DNA from: Paenibacillus albus
GTDB taxonomy: Bacteria; Bacillota; Bacilli; Paenibacillales; Paenibacillaceae
Reading direction: 5' to 3'
Length of the DNA stretch: 64,000 nucleotides
NCBI RefSeq assembly: GCF_003952225.1
Contig: NZ_CP034437.1
Coordinates: 3,470,001-3,534,000 of the forward strand
Below the pieces are notes generated by a model. That model worked only from the letters and a program-made list of their open reading frames with translations, was not told where the DNA came from and did not search any database. A program made the position numbers and the translations under genes. The first letter of the stretch is position 1. Each line of letters begins with the position of its first letter. Below are positions 63,815 through 64,000 of this stretch, piece by piece.

Positions 63815-63847
63815 GGCACCTGATTGTAACAATCGGGTGCCTTTTCG
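63815..63847 (+). terminator. Rho-independent terminator after the methyltransferase
   Basis: GGCACCTGATT and AATCGGGTGCC pair with one G-U, loop GTAAC, followed by TTTTC. Confidence 0.85.
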
Positions 63848-63918
63848 ATACCATAAAACAGGAAATATTACTTTATAAGTGGAACTAATTGGTTATAATT
63901 TAAGTGGAAATCTGAAAT

Positions 63919-64000
63919 ATGGGGACTCCCGATCTTCTGATTAGAACAAGCGGCGAGAAAAGGATGAGTAACTTCTTACTTTGGCAATCCGCGGATACGG
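63919..64000 (+). pseudogene. uppS: C-terminal fragment of an undecaprenyl diphosphate synthase (runs off the window)
   Basis: The reading from ATG 63919 gives PDLLIRTSGEKRMSNFLLW, the conserved C-terminal signature of isoprenyl transferases (RTSGExRxSNFLLWQ), with the diphosphate-binding Arg residues. A stop codon (TGA 63913-63915) stands two codons before that ATG, and the region upstream shows no other UppS part. In intact UppS this motif is near residue 190 of about 250, so the N-terminal two thirds are missing. It is thus a decayed copy or remnant; the rest lies past the window edge. Confidence 0.75.

Overview
The window reads as chromosomal DNA of a Paenibacillus-like member of the Bacillales. 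The evidence is a Firmicute-type 23S rRNA 3' part, strong AGGAGG-type ribosome sites with frequent GTG and TTG starts, FosB, PaiB, KinB-like and LytS/YesN-type regulators, and LplA/B/C-type sugar transporters. No insertion sequence, prophage, CRISPR array or tRNA was seen. Function calls rest on motif reading only; no database search was run.

Layout. (1) 1-2.4 kb: 3' three quarters of a 23S rRNA gene ending in a terminator, with no 5S behind it. (2) 2.5-8.3 kb: methyltransferase, a frameshifted MraY paralogue, a DUF2332 protein, a stand-alone orotate phosphoribosyltransferase, a KinB-like sensor kinase and a frameshifted protein-kinase-like gene. (3) 8.4-21.3 kb: a dense same-strand train of about 22 small genes. 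Seven are GNAT acetyltransferases; others are FosB, PaiB, HIT, NUDIX, GrpB, HAD, inositol-phosphatase and PPOX proteins, ending in an MFS exporter. (4) 21.4-22.5 kb: two minus-strand genes, a winged-helix protein and an RNase H-like protein. (5) 22.6-33.8 kb: a sugar-use locus with a GH31 glycosidase, a LacI repressor, a membrane-anchored solute-binding protein next to a LytS-type kinase and YesN-type regulator, then a lipoprotein with two permeases. A palindrome TTGCGCAA recurs in front of the glycosidase, the repressor and the transporter operon, and looks like the LacI operator that ties the locus together. (6) 34.0-43.6 kb: a second sugar-sensing and uptake locus with a YesN regulator, a LytS kinase, two paralogous lipoproteins, a Zn-ribbon protein and LplB/LplC-type permeases. 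(7) 43.9-53.0 kb: PhyH dioxygenase, Rieske protein, the SelD-MnmH selenouridine pair, an alpha/beta hydrolase, an AAC(3)-type acetyltransferase, a YcaQ/AlkX-like protein and an FtsH-like AAA protease. (8) 53.0-64 kb: a hairpin repeat array, a small membrane protein, methyltransferases, an epimerase, a stalk-domain exported protein, an erythromycin-esterase homologue, two GNATs, an ABC exporter pair, chorismate mutase and, at the edge, a headless UppS fragment.

Neither sugar locus encodes an ABC ATPase, so both importers probably share an MsmX-type ATPase encoded elsewhere. Four genes are each broken by one missing base in a mononucleotide run, which points first to assembly error and only second to pseudogenes. 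The strongest candidates for new biology are the TTGCGCAA circuit joined to the binding-protein/kinase/regulator sensor, the structured intergenic repeats at 39.7, 49.4 and 53.2 kb, and an excisionase-like DNA-binding fold on a membrane or lipoprotein anchor at 15.9 kb.
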